NCBI GenBank assembly: GCA_963931865.1
Contig: OZ007513.1
Span: 6,866,157-6,930,156, forward strand
Direction: 5' to 3'
From: Axinella damicornis
Lineage: Eukaryota; Porifera; Demospongiae; Axinellida; Axinellidae
Length of the DNA: 64,000 bases
Shown piece after piece: positions 24,141 through 34,878 of this stretch; positions within the stretch are counted from its first letter, which is position 1, and each line of letters opens with the position of its first letter. Made by a program: the position numbers and the translations under genes. The notes under the pieces are model-generated. The model was not told the origin of the DNA and searched no databases. It worked only from the letters and a program-made list of their open reading frames with translations.

Positions 24141-24403
24141 TGTAACCTTCCCCTGGTTACGCCAGTACAATCAAGCGATCAAACTTGTTTCTCTCATTCA
24201 AACAACTCTTACAAGAACAACATATAACTCGGACTCTAGAACTCTTACAGGAACAAGTCTGAACAAGTCTAATAGTACAACCAAAACTGAGCAAATATAT
24301 ACACAAGACAACAGCTGTCTCCAATTAATAGGTTCTACATGCACAGCTGTTGCAATTAACATATCCTAAACATGGTTATGCAGGATCTCACACATTACCA
24401 CAG
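24141..24403 (-). repeat. 5' LTR of the Gypsy element
   Basis: 263 bp bounded by TGTGGTAATG (at 24403) and GGTTACA (at 24141), with TG...CA termini and a TATATAT box near 24292-24298 (minus). The left edge is fixed by the primer site; the right edge is inferred from the TG terminus only. Confidence 0.65.
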
Positions 24404-25071
24404 TTGAGTTCACACATTAGCAAGTCTAGGTATTACATGGGTATGAAATTATGAAATTTTATATATAGCTATAGTGCAGTGCATGCACACCTCAAGCACT
24501 TAGGGTGTGTCACACTAGTGGTTCATTTCCTTTTGACAATCGGCAATGGCAAGAAGCATGCAAGCACAGTAGCTACTTGTAAGAATAAGCAACCTTATAC
24601 ATGTGCATGTGTTTATTACGATAACTCTTGGTGCAAAGGCCAAGTCTTCTTTTGCATCCCATGTCACTCTAGAACTACAGTTGGGGTTGTTATAACAGAA
24701 GGACACATTCATGTTTGTCAATGTCCTTTTGGAGCGTGGGGTGAACTATGGTAAGTAAAGTTGCAGTCGATCTCCACAGAACTGACAGGACGGCAGAAGA
24801 CATAACTTCCCACACCAAAAGTTTGGGATGTGATGATATTGCTGTGTCATCTTCTACTCTTGAATCAGGTGAAGTACTTCTATTAGTTTCTGTACATTGT
24901 TCTTGATTCTCAGAGATGGAACATTAATTGACAGGTGTAAAATACACGCAGCAATGAAAATGCTGAAGTGAGTGTATATGCGAGCAGATAATAATAGCAA
25001 CACAAAGTTATAGACTTATTGCTGCATGGTTTCCTATAAGCGACGGGCATGGCCTGTACCTCACACAGCTC

Positions 25072-25431
25072 CAACTGAGACTAGCATGCAAGATCTGCAC
25101 CAAGAATTGGTCTGCTTCCTATTATAATAGTGACCAACTTCAAATTCTTAACATCCTGAGCACTCAAGATCGCAGATCACTCCTCAAACTCTGCACAATG
25201 TACAAAATCCTCAATAACACTTGCTCCTTCGAATTCCCTGAAAACATAATTGACCTCATGTCTAGGTTTCAGACCCACTCTACTCGCCATGTGTCTGCAA
25301 ACTCATTGTTAATTCCCTATGCTCGTATATTTGTTCCGAATAATTCAACTACATGAAATGGCCTCCCCACTGTTTATTAGCTATGTCTTTGTATTAATAC
25401 TTTTGCAGCTTTAAAAAAACATTTCTGTTAA
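25072..25431 (+). pseudogene. C-terminal remnant of a LINE reverse transcriptase
   Basis: One plus frame of 119 codons reads ACKICTKNWSASYYNSDQL, DRRSLLKLCTMYKILNN, then HSTRHVSANSLLIPYARI and NGLPTVY ... FAALKKHFC before a stop at 25429. This is the C-terminal tail typical of CR1/L2/jockey-like non-LTR reverse transcriptases. Two in-frame stops (in SSTxWNSLP and shortly after) show it is dead; the 5' part is missing. Confidence 0.75.
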
Positions 25432-27411
25432 ACTATATAGATGCACATTTACATTAGCATCTTGCTAAATGTGTATCTCATGCCATTGTATATAGCAATG
25501 TATCAACAAAGTAGAAACAAAAGGCAAGGTACCAGTGCGTACACATTCTGAGTTAAGGTTCATGAAGCTGTCAAGAACTGTTACAGTAGGGGAAATGGTA
25601 TGACTCAGCTTCTAGAGAACATGAGGTGACGTGGGTGGGGCTGGGGTGGGAGTGTGGTAGCACGCATACTAATTTATTCAGGAAGAGCTGATTAATATTT
25701 GAACAATCATTCAAGTAGGTCTGATTATTATGAGGTGGTGCCGATTGCATGGGTCGCCATTATCCAGAAGTTGATGATGATGCAGCTCAGAGATGAACTC
25801 AACTTTAAATGCACAGCATCGTAACTATTGACATGCATCTATACAAAGTAATTATGTATTTAACTGCGAACATGCAGCTTACGTTTGGCAGTGCAGTTCT
25901 ATCTCTTTGCAGCAGGATTGTCTGATATCATCATGTGACTATATTATGCATATATATGTCAAGAGTGCATGGGCGTGGTCTAGTTATGCGCTCTTACAAT
26001 TGATAATGCAAACTCCAGGTGATCCAGTGACATCAGTTGGATGACATAACATAAGGGTAACTAACACATGCACATTTTCTGATGTTGGTCAACTCAATTT
26101 AGGCTTCCCTTTCCAGAATTATACCCCTCTGATATAATGCAAGACCAGGTGTAAAACTACAGCACTCAATGTAGTGGATAATGAATCTCCGAACCAAGTT
26201 GATGGCTAAAGCTATATAAATGGGCTGGGTATAGCATAAAAGGCCTATTATGATAGCATGCACACACGTGACCTTGAGGGTGTCGCTAGAGGGGAAGGGG
26301 TTTGTGAGTGCACCATGGGTTCCACAATAGTATTGCTGTATTGGGCTTCTGTAAATTTGCCTATCAGCTATGCATAAAGTGCTCATGCATGCAGGCATAC
26401 TTTCCAAGCATTCCTTATAATTCGATTAAATAGTAGTGCACATAGCTACACATGTATAGCTACCCTGATATCCAGGTATAAATAGCTCGCCGATGAACCG
26501 AAAACTACAACACACCTGTCCTGTAATACAGTCATATTGCACTGCTAGCTAAGCTAGTGAGGAAATACTACATGCATGCATCACGCAGGCTAACAAAAAG
26601 AAACAATTGAGTAAAGTCAATTTCTGTGCTTGTGTCCCATGGATCATAGTATGTGAGATGCTGCCAGTAGTGCCAGTAAAACAAGTAGACTCACAGTGGC
26701 ACATGTCCCGAGAGCAGAGGCTGGATCCGATGGGCCACAAAAACAACAACAGAAACATGATAAAAGACATTACGGTTCAGATAACCCACATCAGCACAGC
26801 ATCGTTCCTTTAACACAGAAGAGTCTTACTCCGACACTCATGAACTATCTTTGGTCTGATGAGTAAAGTTGTCGCGGCAACTTCAGTTCTAGTAGCTATA
26901 TACCAATCCCATGCATGTAGGTAGCTTGTAAATTCAAGATAGTTATATACGCTCGATATGCCATCATATGCATGCTATCATCTTTTGACTTCGGTTTTCA
27001 TTCTGAAAAAATCAAACAAACAAAAAAACAAGTAAACAACAGCCCTCTGGGATGTCTGTTCCCTATGCAACTTACCACCCACATCACACATCTGGCTTTA
27101 ACCTGAGCTGAAAGTGTGCAGTTGTGGTTGCTGTACAAAAGAACAATATTGTGTCAGAAAAAAGATTACATAGCTAACTCTAGTATTGCAAGCGAATTGA
27201 CTCCAGGGCAGTCCCATCACTGGGTCACTGCTATTAATGTGAACTGGGCTGTACAGACTGTTGTGACATTGCGACAGTGACACTGTGTTGAAGCTAGGAA
27301 ACATACAGGGAAGGAGCAGAGCTGACATTGAAGGTGAATTGGTCATATTGCTGCAGTACCGCGTGCGGCAGAGCTAATTATAACGTTCGGTCACCGGTCA
27401 ACTGACCGTGA
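25432..27411. other. Intergenic, no gene recognised
   Basis: AT-rich. Contains one arm (26277-26335) of a dispersed repeat found inverted at 28767-28817. A TATAAATA box at 26477 is not followed by a recognisable gene. Confidence 0.5.
26277..26335 (-). repeat. Dispersed repeat, inverted copy of 28767-28817
   Basis: Both contain GTCGCTAGAGGGGAAGGGGT followed by TTGTGAGTG and, after a short gap, GGTTCCACAATAGTATTG, in opposite orientation. Confidence 0.85.
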
Positions 27412-27690
27412 ATTACGACTAGGGACCGCCCATTTGTAGTTGCAAACCGTGGACAAGTATGGCCGGTCATAAGCGCGCTGTTGGACTCGGATGAACTTCT
27501 TTGCGAGTCCAGCAGCAACACAAAGAAGGCTATAAGCGACAGACAGATTACGAAGGCAACGTTTGAAAAGTGGCAAAAGGGCACGAAATCGAGCATCAGA
27601 CGCTATCTTGGCTGCGATGTGACCTCGATGCCAAAGGAACCCACGTACGTCGATCCGTATATTAGTAGCGATCTAACGCTCAGTGCGTAG
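27412..27690 (+). CDS. Candidate exon, CpG-rich open frame
   Basis: Frame open from just after a TGA at 27409 to a stop at 27688. It reads PFVVANRGQVWPVISALLDS, then DELLCESSSNTKKAISDRQI and FEKWQKGTKSSIRRYLGCDV. The region is CpG-rich and codon-like, but no in-frame ATG or clear acceptor was found and the product is not recognised. It could be the N-terminus of a transposon protein or a host first exon. Confidence 0.35.
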   Translation: MTTRDRPFVVANRGQVWPVISALLDSDELLCESSSNTKKAISDRQITKATFEKWQKGTKSSIRRYLGCDVTSMPKEPTYVDPYISSDLTLSA

Positions 27691-27708
27691 CGATCTAACG
27701 CTCAGTGC
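27665..27708 (+). repeat. 22-bp tandem duplication
   Basis: Two exact copies of GTAGCGATCTAACGCTCAGT plus GC, overlapping the end of the open frame. Confidence 0.95.
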
Positions 27709-27867
27709 GTAGGTGCTGTTTACCTGTTTTGCTTCATAGGCGCTGTTGCTTTAGACGAAGGATCCCTCTCACTGTTCGCGTTTGACCCGTGTTTGTAGCT
27801 ATCGCACAACCGCAGATACAGAGCGTTGAATCTTGCCATTTTTATCGCGTGTTGACGGTACCGCGTG

Positions 27868-28308
27868 CCAGCGGCGGATCTAGAAATTTAGAAAGGGTGG
27901 TTTGGTTGGCACATACACTGTCACAGCGCACCGCCGAAGGCGGTGCGCAGAGCGGCGAAGCGGCGATCAGAGATTGACTAGAAGATTGACTAAGTAACCA
28001 GTAAGTATCGATGTGTGGGACTGTTAGCTTCCTTCTTTTCATCGTCGACGGATTACAACCACGTACGTGGACAGTCGATTGAACACTATTTATTTTCTAA
28101 TTATACCTATACACCGAACAAAAACAATTGATGTAAAATTTAAATTGTGTAGCAGCGTAAACCTAGCTTGCTCAAGACTATGTCTGCCTTCAGGCTTTCA
28201 GCCCGCGAACGGTCAAGGTATTACCAACCACAGCTACAATAATACAAGTAGTTTATGTTAACAAGGGTCAAAAGGGGGGTTCGCTCGCACCCCTAGATCC
28301 GCCACTGG
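27868..28308. mobile_element. TIR element with GGCGGATC ends
   Basis: Left end CCAGCGGCGGATCTAG and right end CTAGATCCGCCACTGG are inverted repeats (15 of 16). A third terminus of the same type, CCTGGATCCGCCAGTG, lies at 28381-28396, so two elements may be nested or adjacent. A 10-bp perfect hairpin (GCGCACCGCC/GGCGGTGCGC, 27926-27948) lies inside. No flanking duplication could be fixed. Confidence 0.6.
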
Positions 28309-28700
28309 TCGATACATAGTCTACGATATTTTGTGGGTATAATTCTGGGTAGCTAGTTCGACCGAACTCAACGAAGTACCCCTGGATCCGCCAGTGCGTG
28401 CGTACACTGTGTAAACGACCTACGTCACTGCACTTTCGTGGGCGTAACTACTCGTTCAAGCAGCGATTAGCGCTAAGACTTCCGCGAAGTGTTGGGGAAG
28501 CCCCACTTCGATTAGCATCACTAACTCATTTTTGGCCAATGCGATCGATTTCTACACGGGACTGACACATATAATATCTTGTTACATGCACCATGCACTT
28601 TTTCTCAATGAAATAAAATGTCCTGTCACTTTCTCTCTATGTCCGTCCAAACTGATTGTTGACCTGTCATTTGGCAGATCAAGTCAAATGAGTTATAATT

Positions 28701-28759
28701 ACCTTAGAAAAAGGTTGTTATACAGGCACGGTGCCTGTATAACAACCTTTTTCTAAGGT
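28701..28759. repeat. Perfect 59-nt palindrome
   Basis: Arms 28701-28729 and 28731-28759 are exact reverse complements of 29 bp with a single G between them; the left arm begins ACCTTAGAAAAAGGTTGTTA. No mismatches. Confidence 0.97.
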
Positions 28760-28900
28760 CTCTATACAATACTATTGTGGAACCACTCACAAACCCCTTC
28801 CCCTCTAGCGACACCCTCTGTGGCCTAGCATGAGTGGGTGGGGCTCTTGTGTGCTGAGAGCAAAAGTGGGTGGGGCTCCTGGAATGTGACATGGTAATGG

Positions 28901-29209
28901 TATGTAGCAAGGGCTGCCCCTGCATAATTGGTTGGAAATCAAAGTACATAAGAAGGACCCATTATATAGTACAAGACCTAGCATATATAATGGGTCTCTC
29001 TTATGTAGCAAGGGCTGCCCCTGCATAATTGGTAAGTAATCAAAGTACATAAGAAGGACCCATTATATAGCACCAGACCTAGCTATATGATGGGTCTCTC
29101 TTATGTAGCAAGGGCTGCCCCTGGATAATTGGTAGGTAATCAAAGTACATAAGAAGGACCCATTATATAGCACCAGACCTAGCATATATAATGGGTCTCT
29201 CTTATGTAG
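28901..29209 (+). repeat. 100/101-bp tandem repeat, 3 copies
   Basis: Units start at 28901, 29002, 29102 and 29203 (TATGTAGCAAGGGCTGCCCC, last one truncated). Each contains inverted halves (ACATAAGAAGGACCCATTAT and ATAATGGGTCTCTCTTATGT) able to form a hairpin. A 35-40-bp array of related GTACATAAAACAGACCC units continues at 29247-29385. Confidence 0.93.
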
Positions 29210-29246
29210 ATGGGTGGAGCATGGGTAAGTTCCTGCAAATTAGATG

Positions 29247-29385
29247 AGCAGAGTACATAAGACAGACCCTTATAGTATAGGGGTCTCATGTACATAAAAC
29301 AGACCCTTAATAGTTAGTACATAAAACAGACCCATATAGTAAAGGGGCCTGATGTACATAAAACAGACCCATATAGTAAACGGAT
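29247..29385 (+). repeat. About 38-bp tandem repeat
   Basis: Four degenerate units of GTACATAAAACAGACCCATA, sharing the ACATAA...GACCC core with the preceding 101-bp array. Confidence 0.8.
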
Positions 29386-29718
29386 CTTTTCCTTCATAAA
29401 GTACTTATCTACCAACCCTGCATGCTATCATAATAGGTCAAAGTTTCAAAGCAACTAAAACACATGCAAAGCAAAAGATGGAGAAATCATTGTCAGGGAC
29501 AAGCTACACAGATTTGTGTACTCCTGCTCGAACTGCAGGAAGGGAGGACACACAAGTCTCTCCTGTTCTCAATCCCTGCCAATGGAATTCGAACAATGAC
29601 TACATAAATTGACATGATGACTAACTGTGCCAACTGATCAAAGAGTTGAGTGAATTTGAAACCACTGCAAGAAGGTAGAGAGAGGTTCAACTTTTAGTGT
29701 GTCAGGACTGTATGTACG

Positions 29719-29815
29719 TGCAGATCGAGAAGAGGATTGTTTAACCAAGCTCGATAGTCACCTCAGTTGCATGGCATCTCAGGGCCTCCACTGTAGTAAT
29801 CAAAGAATGTGCAGC
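29719..29815 (+). repeat. Dispersed repeat, copy also at 47721-47810
   Basis: Shares AGAGGATTGTTTAA, CTCAGTTGCAT, GGCCTCCACTGTAGTAATCA and AAGAATGTGCAGC with 47721-47810, same orientation. Confidence 0.85.
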
Positions 29816-30760
29816 CTATAAACTTTGCCAATTCACTATTATCCTATTCGAAGAATGTCATTATTTATCGATGTGTTATTAGGCGCATCTCGCTTATAGG
29901 CGCGTATTATTTTCCTTCCTGTGGAGTTATAGGCGATGGTGTGCACCATCTGTTCAGCCTTAGAGTGCTGCTATTTTAGACAGAAGCTGACACACCTTGG
30001 TGAATGTTCTGTGTACAGAGAAGACAAACCAATGGCTTTTCACATTAGGAAGCCTTTGAAGTGACTCAGAGGCACACCAGCAGGGTACCGGTAGCGATGA
30101 AACTATAGCTACATTCAACAAGTTCCTTCACACTGTAGTGCATCTTCCTTGCCTTCCACAATTATTGCTGCATAATACGTCACGCTTAGTTTCGGTAGCC
30201 TTCCTCGGAGACTGCCTTGCAGGAGTGCCAACAGCCTTTGTTCTTTTCAGTGGCATGGCACTTCACTCTCTTTAGTGTTGGAGAAACAGACAAAGAACTA
30301 ATTACTCAAGTCCACCTCCCAGCTACCTAAGGAACTGTCCTCATGCACTGCGAATGAAGGGAGCATTATTATATTATACTTTCTGTAGCACACATTTGCT
30401 TGCTAATTAGGGGTGCCAGAGAAGGTTAGTTTGTCTGTCTTTGTAAAATTTGAGCGTAACAGTAACATGCATGCACTTATTAGTGAGCTAGTATATATAG
30501 CTAGTGTCCCTATGCAGCAGTGCTGTTTTATAGTGAACCCTTCAGTAGCTACTGCAATGGAAATTGAATCAGCAGCCAAAACTACTTCTAGATATTAGCT
30601 TCAATCACCAAAAAAAAAATCTAGTACAATGAAAGATATTTGCATCTCTCACTCCAAATCACTTATGGGAAATGTAAACAATCAGTATATTAAGTTATTA
30701 ATATTGCTGCAGAGGCTTAAGTTATGTCAATAATTGTTGCTTAGCGGCCCAATGCAGATA
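29816..30760. other. Intergenic, no gene recognised
   Basis: Region downstream of the ITIH-domain gene on the minus strand. No motif or clear repeat seen apart from an A9 run at 30609. Confidence 0.5.
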
Positions 30761-33168
30761 TTACTGCTTGAATTTGAAGTCATCAGACAGTATATCGTTG
30801 ACCAGGTAGTCCCGGTAGACTCCATCAATCAGCCCTTCTCCCTGTTCACAATGGTTCATGGCAGTCCAGCAGTGTTGGTTAACAGCTGTCTTGTGCTTCA
30901 TGAACCCCACAATGGGCGGTTCCTCACTGGCACAGGCTTCTTATTTGGAAGGATTGCAATCCTTTGTATTTCATCGATTTCGACACCGCTTCGGAAGAAC
31001 TGACCTATTTGTAAGCATAGATGGTCAGAATCACTTGCAATATACATGCCATGCACTCAAGCCATAGTGTAGATGTTGATTTGACAACAAAGCATATAGC
31101 TAAAATGTATGCCCAGTTGACCAAACACACAGCTCATGGGCACCCAGTTAAATGGAAGTAAAATTTAATTAGGGCAGCTGCATGTTATTTAGATTCCTGT
31201 GTGAATTTACTTATCCACGCATTCAACAACTTTTGTCTCAGAAAAGGTAGTTGAGATGGAAATATAGACACTAACATAACCATATATCAAGGTCGAGAGC
31301 TATGTTATATGCCCACATGCATAACTTGTTGTCAACTTGAGACTACTTTATGAGGCTCAACTAGCTTTGAACGTGTGACAATACTTTGGTCTTACAAATA
31401 CCTACACATTAAAGGTGACAAAACACTTACTCATGCTAGTGTTCAACTATAATCTAATCATAGACTAACTCCAATAATCTGTACTGCAGTCAACATAATA
31501 ATGCTAGCCATTCGCTAAACTTGATGACTATGTGCTCACCAATAAGACCGTGTGAATCATCACTATGTTGTCCAACACTCTGCCAAAATATTTCAAGGTG
31601 TTTTCGAGTAAACCTGACGGTAAAGCGAAGACCAATATCATCCGCACTGACTGTCACACTGGGGTTACCTTTCTGTTTCTGACCATGAACTGGAGACACT
31701 GACAGTTCCCCATCGTGGAAATCAATGCCTTGGATGCTCTTAGCAGCTAGAGGAATTCCATCTGCAGCTGCAATGTCAATCAGCCCAACGCTGCCATCAA
31801 ACGTGAGTTTGGTGTCACTAGACTGGTTATTGAATATTACAACACCGAGTGCACCGATCCAAGTTGCATTTCTAGATCTCTTCCCAGAATTGTGAACAAA
31901 CAGAGCATTCATGTGAAGGTTCTTGCTGCTGATGAGGTTGTAGACCGAGCCAATCTCTCCTTGTATCGTATAGCAGAACAGCTCATTGTTTGGCAGCACA
32001 ATGCTGAAGTGGGGGTCACCTCCAACTGTCACTTCTGTAATTGGCACTAGGTTGTAAAAGAGGAATCATTATGGGCCAGTGAGGTGTAATAATCAGATAC
32101 CAGTACGTGGGTAAGCTGAGTAGTGTTACGTTAAATTTTGTACAAGAGGCCTATAGCCAGTCTCTGGCCTGCAAAAACCAGGGGGCTGAATCTTTGGGCT
32201 CACATCAGAATTTGAAATAGACCAACAAAATTGTAGAACAGTGTTAGTTGGAATATATAATAGGGTAGCAAAAGAATCTATGTATTTTGGTGTGAGTAAA
32301 GTGCGTCTGTTGTGTGCCTTCAGAAAGTCTATAGTCTCAGTCCCAGACCCAACCAATCCCAGTGCGATTATTATTATACTGTAAGCAATATATGCGCTGG
32401 ATGATCGGGAACGAGACTATACTGAAAGTCCTTCTCATACTAGTACTGTACTATAGCAGTCATCGTGGGGCCATACTCTATTGACACTTTAGGAAGGACA
32501 AGAACCTCTGAACTTTGTTGCAGGGTCCAATTTTCTATGCTGTTTCATTTTACTATCCATGTTACAGATGGTACAGCGAATACATACTGTGTGATGATAC
32601 TATGATGAGATGTTATTTTCACTTACAGTTACTAGTGCTGAAGGCTTCAGCACTTCTGCAAGCTCAAGGATTTGGCTTTGTGTGACCAGGCCCTCTCCCC
32701 TTGATGAGGATGAGGTCGAGGCACTGGAGTGCAAGTGGCAAGCACATGCATAGCTACACACAATTTTACTGCACTGTATAATTTTATTGTTTCATGACGC
32801 AAGCACGCACGATCATCCGTGAAAGATTTTCACTTAAAATGAACAGCTGTACACAATTCCTCTCATTTTGTTACCTGCTGTTGTGGTTCGACCATAGCAT
32901 GCAGTACGCTCTGCAATGGAAGAGTAATAGGAAGCTAAACGTATGAGTAACATTGTGTTAATGTCATTACTATAGTGCTAACCTGGAACAGGGCAGCTGC
33001 TAGTACTATCCTGCAAGGCAAATAGATAGAGATATAAGTTAATCAAGCCCTCGATCAGGTGAGACATTTTGGGGGGACACATAGCATAATAGCTATTTCA
33101 GATAAAATACAGAAATAGCTTACATCAAAGGAGAAGGGGCCCAGAAAAAGGAAAAAGATAGCTACCAT
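30761..33168 (-). CDS. Secreted protein with only an ITIH C-terminal domain
   Basis: Five minus-strand exons: 33124-33168 (ATG, hydrophobic leader MVAIFFLFLGPFSF, GTAAGC), 32983-33010, 32875-32910, 31540-32046 and 30761-31004 (stop TAA). Phases agree at every junction up to the last exon (0, 1, 1, 1). The core reads GGDPHFSIVLPNN, LFCYTIQGEIGSVYNLIS and, across the last junction, LIGQFF, then [20 protein letters not shown]; these are hallmarks of the inter-alpha-trypsin inhibitor heavy-chain C-terminal domain (DPHF, GLIGQF, CW...LIDG.Y.DY). There is no VIT or von Willebrand A domain, unlike vertebrate ITIH. Relative to the paralogous exon at 41760, exon 5 lacks one base after RPLWG (T run near 30908), which truncates about 50 codons. 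Either a recent lesion or a sequence error. Confidence 0.78.
32332..32419. mobile_element. Short TIR element, TAGTCTCG subtype
   Basis: Ends TAGTCTCAGTCCCAGACCC and TCGGGAACGAGACTA are inverted repeats of the TAGCCTCG family. A GAAAGTCY flank recurs four bases off on the right, so the target duplication is imperfect. Lies in the ITIH-gene intron between 32046 and 32875. Confidence 0.65.
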
Positions 33169-34878
33169 GACCTAGGAGTTTGGGTGCAAGTATATGTAGA
33201 AGTTGTCGAATCGGAATGTTGTGTGAGATATTACTGAGGTGCTAAGCATAGCAGTGTGTGCAGAAAAAATATGGGACTATCCTATGGAAATTTCACACCG
33301 CTGTTGGACCTTAGATTTAGACTTCCCTGAAGACAGTATGGCTCTACCGTGCCCACGACTCCAACCATCATGAATTATCAAACGAGGTAGAAAAATAGGA
33401 GTGTCTTGCCCAAATTGCTGAGGCAGATAAGGTTATTCTCAAAGCGAAAGATATCTGTGCATGAATGAACACTAAAATTAATGCATACAGCACTTTGTAG
33501 GGCAGGAGGGTTGTGGGCAGTAAAGTGTACAAGTCCTTGTGATCAAAATATTGGGCTCCAGCAACTACGATTATGAGTTGCTGTATTGCTTGCTTATTAG
33601 TCTGTTGTGGTATTTTTTGGTGCATGAGTAAAACCAAGGGCGTATTGAGCCACGAAGGCGGCGAGAGGGCATCCGCAAATGGCTAAATCTAAATCGATTC
33701 TATTTATAGAAATCACGTGCTACATTGTTTGTTTCAGATCCGCGGTGCACGCAGCTCTGGCATGCTAACCACAGTAGTCACAGCCACAGTTCCTGAAAAT
33801 ATCCATTCTCTAATAAGTCAATGAACTTCTAATCGAAACTCAGTGCTATTACCCTGGACGGCGCTTACCACTGCCTTCTCCTTGCCTCAGTTTCGCCAAC
33901 GAACCATGTCATTCAGTGGAGACGGTCCTGAGCGAAGCCTACGGCACCTGCGTGCAATGGCTGCCGCATATAGGACGGACAGGCACGTTGTTTCAGTCGT
34001 CAAACTTGGATGGCGTCCATTTATCCACTCTACGCGATCGATGTCTGGCCTGCTCTGCGATATTCCACATAATCACACATATAGCTACCCTCTGCACATA
34101 TAAGGTTACATACCAATATCTAAACATAGCTAGTATATCTGGAGGCCGCATTTGGATTTTGCTGTTTTCATTGTCAACGCGAGAGTTGCATGCCCTCTTC
34201 CCGTTAGGGTCAATGCGCCCTTCAATTGGTAAAACCTAACGGAAAGTGGGTGAAGGCCTCCTTGGAGTGCCAAAGGTGCTAGCTATCTAATATTTTACCT
34301 TCAGTTGTGCTCATGAAGGTTTCCTGTTATTATTAGTATATTGCAACTAACACCAATCATGGCTTACAAAACAGATTTGTGCGCATGATGGGCAGATTAG
34401 AGAGCCTTGGTAACGTGTACCAGACACAGTAATATCCAACACCAACTGCATGGAGATGTAAGGAAATGCAGTAATGATTATAACAAGTAGTGAAGCTGGG
34501 ATCTACAGAACTTCTTTAGGGAAAGTGGATGGATATGTAGATTAGCAGAAAACAATGAGAAACGAGCAAAGGCTCGTTGTTAGACTTTCATTTTTGACTG
34601 GGATGAGACCAAGATAACTCACAGACTAGACCTTTAAGGCTTAAGTACGAATTGCAGTTTCGTGCCAATGTGACATAATGCATTGTTTTCAGTGGCCGAA
34701 CACAGGATTTCTAACTGAAACATTCCATTCAACAAGAATAGAGTGTGTTTTATTTAGTATAATTATGGAATTAATTATTCGATGAGACTCTAGCACTTAT
34801 TAGACATCTTCCGTGCACTTACATGAAGTGTAATGGTATAATAGGAGTGGATTGCAAAGGGAGAAAATGGGCATGCTG
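33169..34878. other. Spacer between ITIH and M8 genes
   Basis: Both neighbours are on the minus strand. At 33860-34100 a CpG-richer stretch has two overlapping open plus frames but no family motif. Nothing else supported. Confidence 0.5.

Larger units (their letters stand above)
18890..24403 (-). mobile_element. Ty3/Gypsy LTR retrotransposon, 3' end lost
   Basis: Minus orientation: one LTR (24141-24403), primer-binding site, Gag-Pol frame, then a decaying integrase tail running out by about 18,890-19,040. No second LTR is present, so the 3' end was deleted. The long open frame argues for recent activity of the internal part. Confidence 0.85.

Noticed and set aside
28901..29209. CRISPR-like repeat array
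   Set aside because: Whole 101-bp units repeat with no unique spacers; eukaryotic tandem repeat.
32627..32655. 29-bp exon in the ITIH-domain gene (minus)
   Set aside because: It has AG/GT borders, but including it breaks the phase into the DPHF exon; skipping it gives continuous phase.
33843..34239. Overlapping plus frames with CpG-rich codons
   Set aside because: Two frames equally open, no motif, no splice partners.
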